Origin: Spodoptera frugiperda
Lineage: Eukaryota; Arthropoda; Insecta; Lepidoptera; Noctuidae
Assembly: GCF_023101765.2 (NCBI RefSeq)
Contig: NC_064231.1
Location: forward strand, 3,238,501 to 3,302,500
Direction of reading: 5' to 3'
DNA: 64,000 nt
Shown: piece by piece, positions 1 to 14,700 of the stretch
Layout: every line of letters starts with the position of its first letter
How positions within the stretch are numbered: the stretch's first letter is position 1
Translations under genes and position numbers: made by a program
Notes under the pieces: generated by a model
Database searches by the model: none
The model's input: only the letters and a program-made list of their open reading frames with translations
Told to the model about the DNA's origin: nothing

Positions 1-259
1 ACATGTTATATATGTATGTGCTTTGAAAGAGAATGCAAAAATTGTGTTAGAACATATCTACGTTAATGATGATAGTTGGGTCAAAATGCTTACAGACGAG
101 GGATAATAATAAATTAAATGTACCTGTGCCTTTTATTTGCCAAAATCTTGGTACAGAGTATTAAATTGTAGCATCTACTTCACCAGTAATGTTATTCAGT
201 GTGGAAATCTTTATAATAATCTTTATAACAGATGCACTCAGTACGGCAAATTAGGGTGC

Positions 260-367
260 TTTTTTGAGGGGGAAATATCATCCAATGACTTCTTTCGCCC
301 TGGGCGAGGCAAGAGGGAGTGTCAGACTCTTACTGACAAAAAACCACCCTGTTCCTACTCCTGCTTT
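260..367 (-). repeat. Poly(A) short retroelement, 5'-truncated copy
   Basis: On the minus strand it reads as the 3' half of the family whose full short form starts CCGGAGCTGCGG. It contains the 'gtaagagtctgacactccct' core and ends in poly(A), seen as a T run near 260. Related copies lie at 5178, 19377, 28815, 42768, 46462, 46974, 53144, 56893 and 61934. Confidence 0.75.
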
Positions 368-1902
368 AACTTTGACAGACATAAATCATGTACTTACATT
401 ATCGGCACATAGTCCTTTGAAGGGTTCTATACCTGAATGAAACTCAGTACCTCAGAGTGAGACGAATTTATTTCTCGCAAAGCTAGCAGCCTAATGTTCT
501 GCCGGTAACGAAACCATATCGCGATGTAATTCGATCCCAACATCATCTATCGAGCTACGTGGTAGTTTTTCTATAATTATAATAGGGTGGGAGCCGAGTG
601 CATCTTTATAACGATTATTTTCACATTGAACATTTAGCAAACTTTATGGTCGTATGTTGTCAATAGAGCTTATAGCTATCCAAATAGGCACAACTTTTAG
701 CTTCATGTCATAACATAAAACTTGAAAAACATCAACAACCATAGCTTCACCCAAGCAAACTAAATCAATGAGGCAGTTACTTCAATCAGATACTACTTAA
801 TCAAACAACTGTACAGATAAGCATACAGCCATAACATTTAAACAATATTTACACACACTTCACAATGGATGCTCATTAATTTTTGCCACATTCTGTGTCC
901 CGGAGGCTTTATTACCAATCATTGTTGAGATTGCCCACTGATAACTGAACGAGATCAAACTTGCTTAAAGTTGAATTGATTTATTACTTTGTAATGCAAT
1001 ATGGAAAGATTAGTCACAGGTGAATTTATGGGGATTAAAAGTGTGGGTGACATTGATGAAATTAAATTAATGGTTATTGCAAAAGAAGATTGATAGCAAA
1101 TCAAGTAATCTGGTACATGACGACGTATTACTGCACGCATTTAATTTGCTAAAGATGAAGAAATAGTTGTAATGTATATTTGCAAACGCACCCACGGTAC
1201 GGGAGAAAATACTAGTGTGGGGCAACGTTTAAAAAAAATGTGACCCTCAGTTACAAGTCAGACAGAACTATCGTCATCATCTTTACAATCTTTACAGACC
1301 ATAACAATCCATTTGTAGAATACGGACCTCTTCTAAATTAAAGGGTAAATTGCAATTTAAAAGTTTAGATTTTATTTGTCTCTCCTTTATTGGACCACCC
1401 ATGGGAAGAGAATGGGTGGTGACAAAATGTTGTAATCTTTCGTTACTACACAAAGTAAGATTACCAATAAAAAATCCAAAGGCTCGATAGTAATACCTCC
1501 AGCTACTACACCATCGATCAAAGCAGACATTATTGTTATTAATGAAATATTGCTACCGAGTATACTATTAATTGCTATAGATTAAGAATCTAGATAAATA
1601 GATATGACTCAATCTAGACTGGAACGTTACTGTGTCACAGTAAGGTGTGTTATAGACCCGAGGCATGATACGGCAATAAATTAAACTGAGTTCAAAGACC
1701 TAGACTTAGATACAAGTGACAAGTTGCTGGCTTATCTGTTGCGTGAGCCAAGTATTCGGTGGCTATTGATTAAACTGAGTAATGGAAATCGTTTAGCAAT
1801 GTTTTGGATAGAATTTGTAATTATTTTCATATAGGTACCTAAACAAGCTAGTTCTGAAAGGCAGAAAAGAGATCTGATCACTAGCATATTCTACCACACA
1901 CA

Positions 1903-1990
1903 CACATCAACGGCCTATAAGTGGCTACTGCTGACCAAACGCCTCTTTTCGCACGGAGAAGGTTTAACCACCAATCACTAACCTTAACCG
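1903..1990 (-). repeat. Lepidopteran SINE-like repeat, 3' fragment (minus)
   Basis: The reverse complement matches the 3' part of the repeat at 13521-13713: the 'ccttctccgtgcgaaaagaggc' region, 'gtcagcagt', then a GATGAT-type tail. The 5' part is absent. Confidence 0.6.
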
Positions 1991-2609
1991 AAAGTAATAC
2001 AAAAGAACCCGAACATCAAAGATGAACGTATCTAAATAAAAGATATTCCTTTTGCAATAAACAGGTCAAGTCTAAACGCACAATAAGATTCCAAAGCTGA
2101 CAATAGTTATAGCATTAACTGTATGCCTATAACAGTAAAGATCATATCTTGACCAAATATGAAATTCAATGCCAAATGTCCAAATAGTGAAGGTTAGTTT
2201 CAATGAAGACATCCTGCTAAGTCGAGCAGATCTAGATAATAATTGATTGATGGCCGAAGTTTGGCCACTCCATGCTTGAGTAATCATTGTTTAGAATCAG
2301 ATTGATCGATCAGCAATGTTACCTATTCTAGATCATACAACATTGCTGAATACTCAATTCATTACGGTATTGCAGCTTGAAGAATTGATTAAAATGATAA
2401 TTTTATCTGCTTTGACATTGGTTGTGGAATGAGGATGTAAAATAGGAGCAACTGATTGTAATCAGTATATCTTATCGGCCCGATGTTGCGTATTGTAATG
2501 CCGACGGTTTAATCCTTAACACTCTTTAATAGCTTTTCACAAAGAGTTCTGAGACTATTATAATCAATTGTTACCATCTCCTTTACAATAGTTTTTTTCT
2601 TCTTTACAG

Positions 2610-2770
2610 GGACAATCAGCAACGTTGGAGAGTATACGGACATCGCTATCAGCAAAGTTCCCTTCGATGCAAACTCCATCACAGGAGGTTGTCTACGACA
2701 CGCTGGCCCAACTAATGCAGGAGAGGAAAATATACCAAACGTCGAGGGGCTTCTTCATAGTCACGCCAGA
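2610..2770 (+). CDS. ko: Storkhead exon: winged-helix C-terminal half
   Basis: Acceptor 'ctttacag' ends at 2609. The frame GGA CAA TCA GCA gives GQSATLESIRTSLSAKFPSM and runs to VTPE. The donor GTAAGT starts at 2771 after two bases of the Glu codon. Of the three frames only this one gives the Storkhead signature (TLAQLMQERKIYQTSRG). Confidence 0.95.
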
Positions 2771-5700
2771 GTAAGTTTTTTACAACCCAAATACGAATTC
2801 GTAACTAGTTCCTACACTGGGAATCGGGAATATACGGCACAAGTTTGTTTCATTGCAAAATTCATCGCAGTTTTGACAATCCCGCAGTCGAGCTGTCCCC
2901 AACAAAAACTAATAAACCGTTGCAGTTAACAATTTTCGAACTTTTAATTTCTGGTTTTAATAATTTGCGAACAATTAAAACACAATTATTGTTGACAAAA
3001 AACTGGGCCGTAACAAATTAGACAATTGACAATGGAATTGAATTGTCGTGATATTGACACAAAAAATGATAGAAAAACTGATAACGGAATTACAGATTAT
3101 TTTCATAGTTTATTTACTCTCTGACAAGGTACTGTATAATGATCATATTAATTAGAGTCTGTAAAAAACTATAAACTTACGACACCGTAGCGTAAAATAG
3201 ATTTAAAAATGTTTCGTATACACCAGGGAAATGACATTGACACAAATAAAAAGTCAGATTACTCGGGTATTCCATCAACTGTTACGAATACAAATAAAGG
3301 ATTGACGTCACAAAACGCATTCAACAAGTCGTTACCTAAGCCCAAACGAGAGCTGAACACGGTATTAATATTTATTAAATCTCAAAAAACATGAGTCACA
3401 TCGCCATTTTAGTATGTCAATCCCAAGCGGACATGTTGTACGAAATTGAACGCGATATGCGTTCAGAGCACCAATTTTGGCGCCAACTTGACACTGTGCG
3501 AATTTAAAATGGCCGTTCACAAGTCAATTTTGTCGACTGAATAACAATGTGAATAATCTGATCTGTTTGGCAGATAAATCCGAGGTATTTACAGCTTCGT
3601 TTAGCACACACAAAATCCGAGTTTATTGGATTTTAAACGTGAACTAAATGGCTCGGAGTAAATGCATTGGTTTTACTTCTGTTGCGCGGAATGACTAATA
3701 CCTACCTGTGTTACAAAATATCAACAGCCGACTAACACAATACATACAGAGCAAAAAGTATCTATTCGAGTCGAAATAACGAGCAGACTGTGTCTAATTC
3801 ACCAAATGTCGTTGATTTGATTTTCTGCCTGCCATCCTCGGGTCAATTCATGTTGCAGATAAATGTAGCGTTGAATATCTGTGTAATGTCTCACTTACTT
3901 AATTGTGGGCGGTCTGTACCCAGGTACTCTTGACCTGACATTATTATGTCCGTTCGTCCTTCCAATGCCACAAACAGTAATAATTCTTCCATTCGCTTAT
4001 TAAGACCGTAACGTAGGTGTCGTTTCATAATTTGTGAGGTCGATACATTATTATTTCACGAAGGTGATTGCTTATTATCTCACCACTTCATACATTATCT
4101 GCACTGTGTGAATTATTAATGAAAACAAGGTTGAGAATCATCATTTTTAGATTTTTAGAAGTCTACTGTTAACCTTGGCCCGTTTTTTAGGAATATTGCA
4201 ATATTGCTAATGGCTTCACTATTAACTTACTGATTCATTATTGATTGCTGATCATTATTTATTCAGGTCTTTTAATGTATAGCTCTTTAATATCTTTTCA
4301 TACCCAAATTATTGCGACATGGCTACCTCATCTTTATAATAAGTTTAGATTCTATATATGGTGTGCTGAACAACTCCAAAAGTTAGGAACAAAAATCTTT
4401 AATTTATTTAATCACTATCTTGCTATAGGTAATCGTAGCTACCTATTCAGTATCCTTGGTTGGCGCCAAACGTAATAGAGTAATAATTATTAGTGTTACT
4501 ACGTGTAGGTGCCCGAAAAACAAATTGCTTCCAACTACAAAATTAGAAGGTATTCAATAATTATCGGATTCTCAAACCCACACAGTCTTAACACTTCGTC
4601 AAACAATAATTACAAACACAAAGCTACTGATTATGTCAATACTGAATGAACGAAACAAAAAAATCTTTAACTAATCGAATAATTAATTATCTGTCGACAT
4701 TCAATTGTCAATAGTCAATTGCCAATGCGAAATGACGGGCCCGTAAAAATGGTTCCGTCGACTGTCAACTTCGCATCGCAAAAACACTGCGATTTTATAA
4801 TGACAGCAAAAACTATGGGCAACGAATTTACTGGCAGAATCCGGGTGACGATGCTCAAAGAGATAATTCACAGACAAAATACAACCTTAAATCAAATGGA
4901 AAAAGCTTAAATCATATTACAGATACGGAGCCAATCATTAAAATAAATACATGAAAAAATTGATTATTACTAATATTACAAGGTTCAACAAAAAGACAAA
5001 TTGGCCTACGAATAAATTGAATCTTGGTTGGAAGCTGTGGCAAATGGCAAAAAACCAGATGTACGCAAAATAAGAGAATCATTAAGTAATTATGTGTGAA
5101 GGCGTATGTTTTGGACAAATTGTGTAACACCTCCACCACTAGACTAGACGCATGGCTAACAAAATTGGTCATATGAGAAAATCATCAAATAACTTCTCCC
5201 GCCTTGGGTAAGGTGAGAGGGTGTGTTCTTCTTACTGACTAAAAACCATCCCTGTTCCTACTCCTGTTTTAGGCCGGAGTGCCGGTAAACCTGCTAGGCA
5301 GTCCGCAGCTCTGAACAATTTTGATCTATCGACTTAACTGGTGTCTAAATAATTTAAGCAAGTACATATAACTCGGAAAAAATCACGTTGGAACTTTCCC
5401 ATTGGTAGGCTTCTAAACCCCTCGCGCATCCGAAGCGAGCGTCTTAAACCACCAAGGCATCACGACACCACTCTTATTCATGATCAGTTTCAATATTAAA
5501 ACTAGGGCTAACTTCTCTCCTTTCAACACAAAGATTAGGATATAATTCAGCCTAGCCAGTATGCGGCTCTTTCATCGATTGCATTCCAACATATCCATCT
5601 AAACAGGGATCTTATCTATAAACTAGTCGCGACCAGCGATCGACTTCAACAAGTTTCTTGTTATCAAAATGAGGCCAAACTTGTACATATCTGGAATAAC

Positions 5701-8700
5701 TTAAACCAGATCCTTAGCTTCGTTTACAGCAAAGAACTAGCTTGATTCGGTTTAATTAGATTCATTTGCATTTTCATGTCGTCGCAGTGTTTCTTGTTAA
5801 GCTTTGCGTTCTAAGTTTTAGTTGACGACATTGTTCGGTCTACTCGGCAGTTTTGTAGTTGCATTTGACTTTGTTACACATTGCCATAATTTTAATAGTT
5901 TTTGTATTTAATGTTTAATTTCTAAGTGATTGGCTTTCTTCATAAGACAAAATAGAAATAATGTTAAAAATCTAGTTCATTTCGGGTAGTTGTTATGAGT
6001 AAAATAACAATAGTGTCATACGGATGTCGTAAGGGTTTGTTTTTACGGGAATTAAGTTATTACCATAAACCATTTTCTATCTAGTCTTTATGCAATTATC
6101 GATAATTCAAAAATGGACTAAACAATCTTATGTACTGGTTCGCAATTTCTACATATAACACTTCAATTTCCAAAATCTCCTTCTCAGTTTGCAGTCAATA
6201 CATATTATTACTTCCATTATACAATTTGTTATCTATTATGTTTCCATCATCAGGCCGGTCGATTGCCCTTCCCATTGAATCGAAGCTTCCATTGACTGCC
6301 ACAATAGTTCTGGGTCACTTGTATTCAACCTCGCTTACGTTGCTATTTGGAAGCGCTTGCCTTTTAAGGCGATTTTCTGTTTACCAACTTTACCTATAGC
6401 TTTTATACCATTCTTACTGTTGACCGACATTTTTCTTGCAAATAACGGAAGTATGCTTTAGTATTTTTGTGTGTTTCTTCTAAAGTGCTAAATCTTGTTC
6501 TAAAGTTGATAGTTTTATGGTATAACGGTTAGCAAAGTTGGCAGGATCCTTACGATGGTATGCGCGGTCGTTGCTCTCACATATTGTATGTGCATTAAAT
6601 CAAGATTACGTAACCCCTAAATATTTCCTTTATTTGTTACTTAGTACGCATTATTTTTAAGTGCTATACATAACGATGGATTTAAAACAATTGACATGTT
6701 TTTCTTTCTGTAACCAATCCACACTCACTTCTAAAGTGTTAACTAAATCTTTCATGAAAAGGGCCAAGAAACATACGAGTATTATGTCTATATCCACTTT
6801 TTCTAAACTGCCAATATCTGTTCCAGACGCCGTCGATCCCGTTCCAGATCATCATCTCGGCACCACGCGAACAGCATCGAGGATGAGTGTCCTTCACCCC
6901 GCACTATACTGATGTCGGACCAAGAGGCATTGCACCAACTTTATGGAGAAATCACGACCCTGCGAGACGGAGCGGTGACGCACCAATGTGTGCAGACCAA
7001 CCTGGCTGATGTCATTTGTGGTGGTAAGTCGCATTTTGTAACTTATTTCTAAGTTCACACAGATCATTGTTCTTTGGACCATTTTTAATGTCATGGTCTA
7101 ACACAAAAAGTTCACATTCCATATATGTACATTTTATAATCGGTTTTGTTTCCTTGTGCATATGTATGAGTATCTACATCATCATGTCCATATGTGGTGT
7201 TTGGCTAATCTCTCTCAGTAATCCTAAAATTAATTGCAATGTCACCCGAACTAGACAGTTGGATAGCACTATAAATTAATTAGACAACATTTACTTAATC
7301 AACAACCTACAGTAGGTACGTAAACATAGGCCATAAGTGGACGAACATGACTATAAATAGTCGGTTTAATTCCGTGTTACGTCAAAAACACCATTTTGTA
7401 AGAACAACACGTCAATTAATCATGTAGAACATTTCACGAGCGTGTTCCCAGAAAATTGCTACATTGCCAAGTTGTGCCCATAACATTACAGCCATGGATT
7501 TTATTGTAGAGCTTAGTTCAATAAACCCATGTAGGTTAGTAAGGTCAAACGAATAAGTTTCCACGAAGCTACTGCGTTCACAAGTACAGTGAATGGAATA
7601 TTTTTGAAATTCCAAAGACTGGGGAGGGTTTAAAGGCTAAATTCGCGTAATGAATGCTGAAAAACAAAAGTGGGGCAGCCTGCAATGCCCTGATTTTGCT
7701 CTGCATCGCTCGCACTGTCGGTACTATGGAAATTCGCTTTGATTGTATATTCTCTGTGGTATACTGTTTCATCGGAATTGCAGTGCATTACCTTCGAGGT
7801 GGTGACGTCACGGTTGTAAATTCGGCTAGTCTACATTTATATTTTCTAGTACAACTTCTTGGAAGTACGTTTAATTTTGTAAAATGTCACGTAACTGCAT
7901 TCGAACCGAGTGCCAACTGTTTATTTCAATTATACATTTCTGAAAACGTAATGCTTCGCTAGATCCGTTATCTTTCACGGATATTTTTCCAAAATTCTTG
8001 GTAGGCTTTTACTTGGTTCGTTTTTATGTTTTATTCAGTCGGTCTATTTTTAGTATCAAAGGCACGCTGCTTTCAGCTTTACAGTGCTTTAAAGCTGAAA
8101 ATAGCCTCTGCATTCGCATTAAGCGGCTGACGCATTTATAGCCACAAAGGGTCTTACTTTTTAACATTTATTCATTTATAAAGTCACGATTTTATTGATG
8201 GTTTACTTTTATTAAAATTTAAGGAAAGTCCCAAACTCTGTGCTATCGTTGATCATTTCCAATTAAAAAAATATATATAATGAAACTTGTTGATTTCATC
8301 CAAAATGAAGTCATACATTTCAGATAGAAATTCAAGAAAAAGAAAGCTACATTATACAAAAGATAAAAACTAAAAGATTAAGACAATAATAATCTGGCAA
8401 TCTTTTTGCATATTTCGGGTAACCCCTAAGGTCAGAGCGGTCACACGATAGTTCGTGAGCTCACACCAATTTGTTTTAGTCATAACAGTAAAATATGAAC
8501 ACGTCTGTCCGTCTGTCACGGACTACATTTTATTACGGTAACGATTCCATTGTTTGAAATATCAACAGTTCTCAAAGAAAATCTGACCGATTTGTCATGA
8601 TCGATTCGTCGGTTGTAATCGATTACGATTATTTATATTGATATATCGAATCAGTGTAATGTAAAGTTATTGAAGATACACGGATTCACACGTTTTTGTG

Positions 8701-11700
8701 GTTTCGTTTTGATTGGGTAAATTGGTAAATTTTGAAATGGTTTGAATAGGGCCTGATCGTAAGTAGGTATATGTCTCTCATAACTTTCATGACACATACT
8801 AAATTAATTATTATGTTATCGGCTTACACATAACTTTTGTCAAAGAACTCGACTAGTTTCAGGCCATGCCAGCGGCTCATATTCATGAGCAGCATTCCGC
8901 GACGTGTAATTAATATATGTCTCTTTTTAAAATTGATAATTTTTCCCTAAAAAATAAAATACTTAGGACTGCCCTGAGTAGGTCAGAAACATGTTATGAT
9001 AGTTTAACTAAAGCACTGAACTTGATATCTTGAGTACTTTACATCTTCATTACCCTGTCAACTGAAAATAGCTTTTACAACAAACACACAAGCTTCAATT
9101 TCCAATAATCATCAGGTTTGCTGGACAATATTGAATAACATTAGTCAGAGAAGGCAACTGAAGTAAAAAGTAGCTAGATCTATACAAGTATCGTCCGGTC
9201 AAGCTAGTAGACCTTGATTATTTTTTAGTCTTTCTTCATGGGAACTATCAATGTGTTCCGATGGCCAGGAAGTGGTAGAAAAGGGATTGGATGTCGACTT
9301 ATCATAACCCTATCTACTATGTATTTAAAAGATAAATGAATCAATCGGTATAAGTTTTTAAACTAACATGGTAACTAATACTATCATTAGAACTTGAGAC
9401 GGGCTATTTACTAAGTTTCAGTTCATCCGTGATCATGGCGCTTGCAACAGTACCGAAATATCGGAAACTCATATACATAAATAAACACGGTAAATATCCC
9501 GTCTCAAGTTCTAATTATAGAATCAATCGATGTTTATACAAATTACCGAATTAAAGAACTCACGAAAGTTAAAAAATAACTCCAATAACGATTTCCTAAA
9601 GAGGAAACCACATAAGAAACGGATGACCCACCTCTCTAGATCTCACGATAAACCAAAACCTGGTATCATTAGAAAAGATTCAATATCGATGGTCCGAGGA
9701 AAGCGAGATCGCTCTACTGGTTAATGATCAGTCATTACTGTCAAATTAAACGTGTCAGCCTATGGAAAGTGTCATCCGAGTCGTTTTTCTTGCGAGAGAA
9801 TACTTTCCACGCGCAAGCGCAGCCAGGAAAAGCTTTGGCCTAGTCTGAGAGATTGTTGCATAGATCGTTTGTCATCTATACTTGGCGATCGTATATTTAT
9901 GTAACTGTTTTTGTTTTGAAGTTGTATAAAATTAGTTTTTTTTTTTGTATTTTGAGATTGAGAATTTGTTGTTTTACCAAATCGATAAGTAAACGTAGAT
10001 ACTTATCGATTTGGTAACATAGATACTTATCGATTTGATAATGGTGATAATCGATTTAAAGTAATTCAGTTTAAAGCTTCTTAAATTAATGTTACATATC
10101 TTACTCACCCTTATACGTATTGATTTCGACAACAAAAGACACAACATACATTTTAACAACATACCTATTTGAAATCAATAAAAACACTAAAATCTAAGCT
10201 ATAAATTTCACACAAGATCCGAATCCCATTAAAAGTTTAACACCAAGGTTAAAACGAACGTTTGCAGTGACTCAACTCGACTTAAGGTTAAATGTTACGA
10301 AAAATATATATTTTTATGGGGTGCAAATTAAAGTACCATGTCTGTTATATTTATTTAAAGGTGAATGAGAGGTGCAAGGTCGTATACTCTTGGAATGTTT
10401 CAAGACTTGATGATAGGTTCAACTTTCATTATAATATATTACTTGAAGGGTAATTAAAATGCTGTGCTATTAAGTAATATCTTTTGAATAAAAACTACAG
10501 TAAATGATACCTTTACTTAACCATCGAGGCAGTATTTATCTAACATTCCAAATCTATATCATATCTAATTATATTTGTTTATAGTATAAGTCGGTAAACG
10601 AGTAGACGGATCACCTGATAGTATGCAATCGCTGTAGCAGATGGACATCCGAAACACTAGAGGTGTTACAAGTGCGTTGCCGGCCTTTTGGGAGATAGGA
10701 ATTTAAGGGTTTTTTTGGAGAATCGGGGATTAGGAAAATTAGAAAGGGGGTAAATGGGATTTAATTGCGAAATCATATGTTTGTAAACGCACCCACGACC
10801 CAGGACAAAACAATAGTGTGTATACTAAATATCAGAAAACATCTACCACATGATGAAGAATTAAATCCATCTAGCTCTCGGTCTATGTTACCGGTCACTA
10901 TACTAGTACTCGCATAGTGTGGATTGATCTACTTTACTTTAATTACTGTATACCTATTTATTGAGGTGTAAATTCACTTTCGGATTTATTACCATCGTAA
11001 ACATTCTCTTAAAGTTTGTACCTATTTTGGTGGCGATGAAATATAACGCTGAAGTAAGAATTGATTTAATATTTGTTATTTTATTCGGGTTATTTCACCA
11101 ACAGAACAAAGGTTTTGGGTTTGGTAATCACGCAATCTGAATCTCCACGCTCGGTAGGCGGTCTGGATGTTGCATTTTAAAAGGTGCGGAGCCTTAGTCG
11201 GCGCTTGCGACACCTACAGGAAGTGTGAGTGAGAGGGGCGGTGTTGGTGACAAAATGTAGGCATTCTAATCTAGCGTTACCACACAGCGTAATATTTTTT
11301 TATATACTTACTAAAATAGTTTGCTTTCCACGGACTCCGGTCCGTGCCCTTGACTTACAATTAGTTACAGTTTTACAGTCAATAATACTTATTAAATAAT
11401 TCAGTTTAGTAGTAATTCAATCGCATTACATTATTATAAATTTGAAAGTTTGTCTGTTTGGATGTTTGTCCATCAATCAAGCTGAAACTACTGAATGGAT
11501 TTTGATGAAATTCGGTATACAGACAGGGTATGAGCTGACTTGAGTAATAGGATACTTTTTATCCCACGGGAATACGGGCAAAGTCGTTGGCAGAAGCTAG
11601 TTTTTTATAAAAACAGAATAGTACATATTCTTTGTCATACATTTTTAAAAATGTAAACAGAAAAGACGAGACCACCGAATTAGAAACTTACCTCATCTAA

Positions 11701-14700
11701 TAATATGTCCAATTACATACAAAAACGGCATTAATTACATAAAACTACACATCAAAACTGTGTATAAACATGTAAACAGGAACTTTAAATCACAAGCACA
11801 TCATGCTACCCAAAATTATCAAAGTTATCAAAAAAAAAATCAACCTTATTCTAATACTATAAGGTTTAAATTAAATCAAAGAAGGCGAGTGTAGTTTAAC
11901 GTGTCAGCGTCAATGTTTACATATAATAAAAAGTGAATTTATATGCAGTTATCTTGTCGCTATTAGATAGCATCTTTTCACGGTAAACGGTAATGATAGG
12001 TGCCTCTGATCGTAGTCAGATAACTTCCACTGGGTACTTCCAATCTTAATTATACCATATTAATCTACTAAAGTACTAAAACCATGAGCAACGATTATAA
12101 AATACACATTTATCACGGAATTTATTAACGGTAGTACCTAATTATTATCGTAGAATATTCTAATTTAAATTTTAGCGCCTTTAAAAGTAGTGTTGGTGAT
12201 CATTCGATAACGTTTTGTCGATAGGCAGTCTCTTTTCCTTTATTATTTATTGATGCAAACTGTGATTAATCGATTTTCGTTTTCTGATTCCAATTTCAGT
12301 TGTAACTAATAGTAAAATTGTACACTTTATTGTATCTGTCCATCATTTATCGTTTTTATCATGTCACAATCACTGCATCGTATCGATTTGAAATCATTTA
12401 GTAACTTTGTTACTTCTTGTCCTAAATAGTAATAGTTTCAAATATCATAATCCACATTGCTACAGATACTATTACAGATGAAATAAATATTAGCAAATTG
12501 ACATAACTTTATCTCTTCATATTTCAAGGAAAGTTTAATCGATATAATTTCGATAATCGATACTATTAATACAATATTATTATGCATGTCTGACATATTG
12601 GAAGTGATAGACAATTAGGTAAGTGGTAGATTTACTTATAAGATTCATTAACTTGATGAGTTAATATCACTAGTCACGCTTGATATCACAAAACTAGCGG
12701 TCACCAGAAAAATAATAAGCGATAGGAACACACAACAACAAATCGAATTGCTCATAATCGAAATAGAACAGGCCATGTGAAAACTTTTATGAGCATGTTT
12801 AAATAGGAAACAATTTTAACACCACTTTTGTGTCCATATTGATCAGACATAAATGGATGGATTGGCAATATTAATTTCAATACATATAATAGCATTAAAT
12901 ATCAATAAAATAGGTAATCTTTACTTGAATCAGCTTACATGTTAGCGAAAGGGCATCACTTACGATTTGAACGTACGAAAGCTCATCACTACACACAAAA
13001 GGATTAACAACCAACATACCTTACTACTTTAAATCAATTAGTTTTATAGTGACGAAATCAATGACACATGAAATATGTTTAAACATTAAATTGTTAGTCA
13101 CTTACCAAGTGTAGGTCAAGTAACATTTAATGAATGACTTGACTCAGTAATGAATTAAAAATGTTCGATAATATTATGCAATACTTACTTAATACAAAAT
13201 TTGCAAAATGACAAACAGTTTCTTTCAGATCATATATTTAAATGAGTCGTAAAATTAATACTTAGTGAAAGAAAGAAATGAATGGGTGTTGACAATTTCG
13301 AGTGTAGTGATGGGCGATTTATCGACTGTTATGTCGATGTGTGGTTTCGTGAATCGATTTATGAGTATCAAGTGTTTTGATGTCGAGTATGTTTTGATGC
13401 CGGATATCAGAATAAAATAAGATTTAGTACTTAAAAGGCAGCGGATAGACCTCTGTACCTATCGGTTTTAGGATAGCTATACATATTTTTATTTGTTTTT
13501 ACATATTTTCCATAAAAATGTCGTGGTGGCCCGGAGGTTTAAAACACCCGCTTCTCATTCATGAGGATGCAAGCTACCAACGGCCAGTGGTAGGCTTCAA
13601 ACCAATGTGACTTTTTCCAAATTACATGTCAGAAGCGTGGTTAATGCTCAAAACTTCTCCATACGAGAATAGGCCTTTGGTCAGCAGTGGCTGTTGATGA
13701 TGACGATGATGATAACTTGCCATAAACTTACACAACTTAGAAGCTGTAAATAAAATTGAAACAAATATTTTTGATCAGCTGCACAAACGACCACGACCGC
13801 CAGGCAATCAATTTAGCTTAAACCATATTTAGCATTGAAGGCGTCTCTAACCTATAAGTACTTCAAGTTACGTCATCAGCCTAAACTGAATCAAATTCCC
13901 AATCAAGTGTGAAGTATCAAATGACACGCCTCCTCAAGTGATATGATTGTATGTAGGGCGAAATTCACTCGCAAAGTTGTTGGTATCTAGGCTAATGAAA
14001 TTCAGGTTCTAGCGCAGAGATTACGTCACGTAGTCGTCGCGTGATTGTTACTATGGCGTACCAAATGTTCAGGTTAGGTCTTAGGTAGTTAGGTTCTAGA
14101 AAATCTGGTTATAATCTCGTTATTATGTAATAATGTAATTTTCAGTAAACTAGGTTTAAAAATCGACTTTAATCCTCTTTTTGAAGTCAGGTTATATACT
14201 AAACCTGTTCCTAAGTGTAACAAACACTTTTCTGAAAACCGTATCAAAATCGGTTCGGCCAATCGTGAGATAATCGTGCACAAACATACAAACAGGTCAA
14301 ACTGAGAAACTTCTTCTGTTTTGAATTCGTTTAAAAAAATAGGGTAATAAGTATTCATAATTACTAATCATTCCTGTACTTATATACTTACTTATTTCTA
14401 TGTGAAACTAGGTCTACGAAACCTTTACTGACAGCGTTTTAGAAAACTTATCTAGGTAGAAAACTTATCTAGAAAACTTACCTACATTAATCACGGCACC
14501 TTGTAGTTTTGCAAAAAATACTTTTTTAGGGAACAGAGAGTAAAGTTCCCTAAGAAAAGGAGGATCCTCCGACCAGGCGAGGTGATCAGCCTGGCGGGCT
14601 TTCTGCCCAACTGTTGTTCGTTGGGATTTTCTATCCGTGTTAATTCGCATGTAAACTTCATATGTGCGATGCAGGGTATTTGTGACGTCATCCGTTGATT

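Larger units (their letters stand above)
1..2609 (+). other. Intron (or upstream part) of the Storkhead gene
   Basis: No coding exon is supported here. The first recognisable exon begins at 2610 in mid-domain, so this stretch is an intron, with the 5' exons off the left edge. It holds repeat fragments: a minus-strand poly(A) element at about 260-367, a fragment near 1178-1240 that shares its 'cgcacccacg' segment with 10780-10826, a fragment near 1385-1470 related to 11155-11295, and a minus-strand 3' SINE fragment at about 1903-1990. The short open frames at 137-412 and 955-1140 fall in repeats or lack splice logic. Confidence 0.7.
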
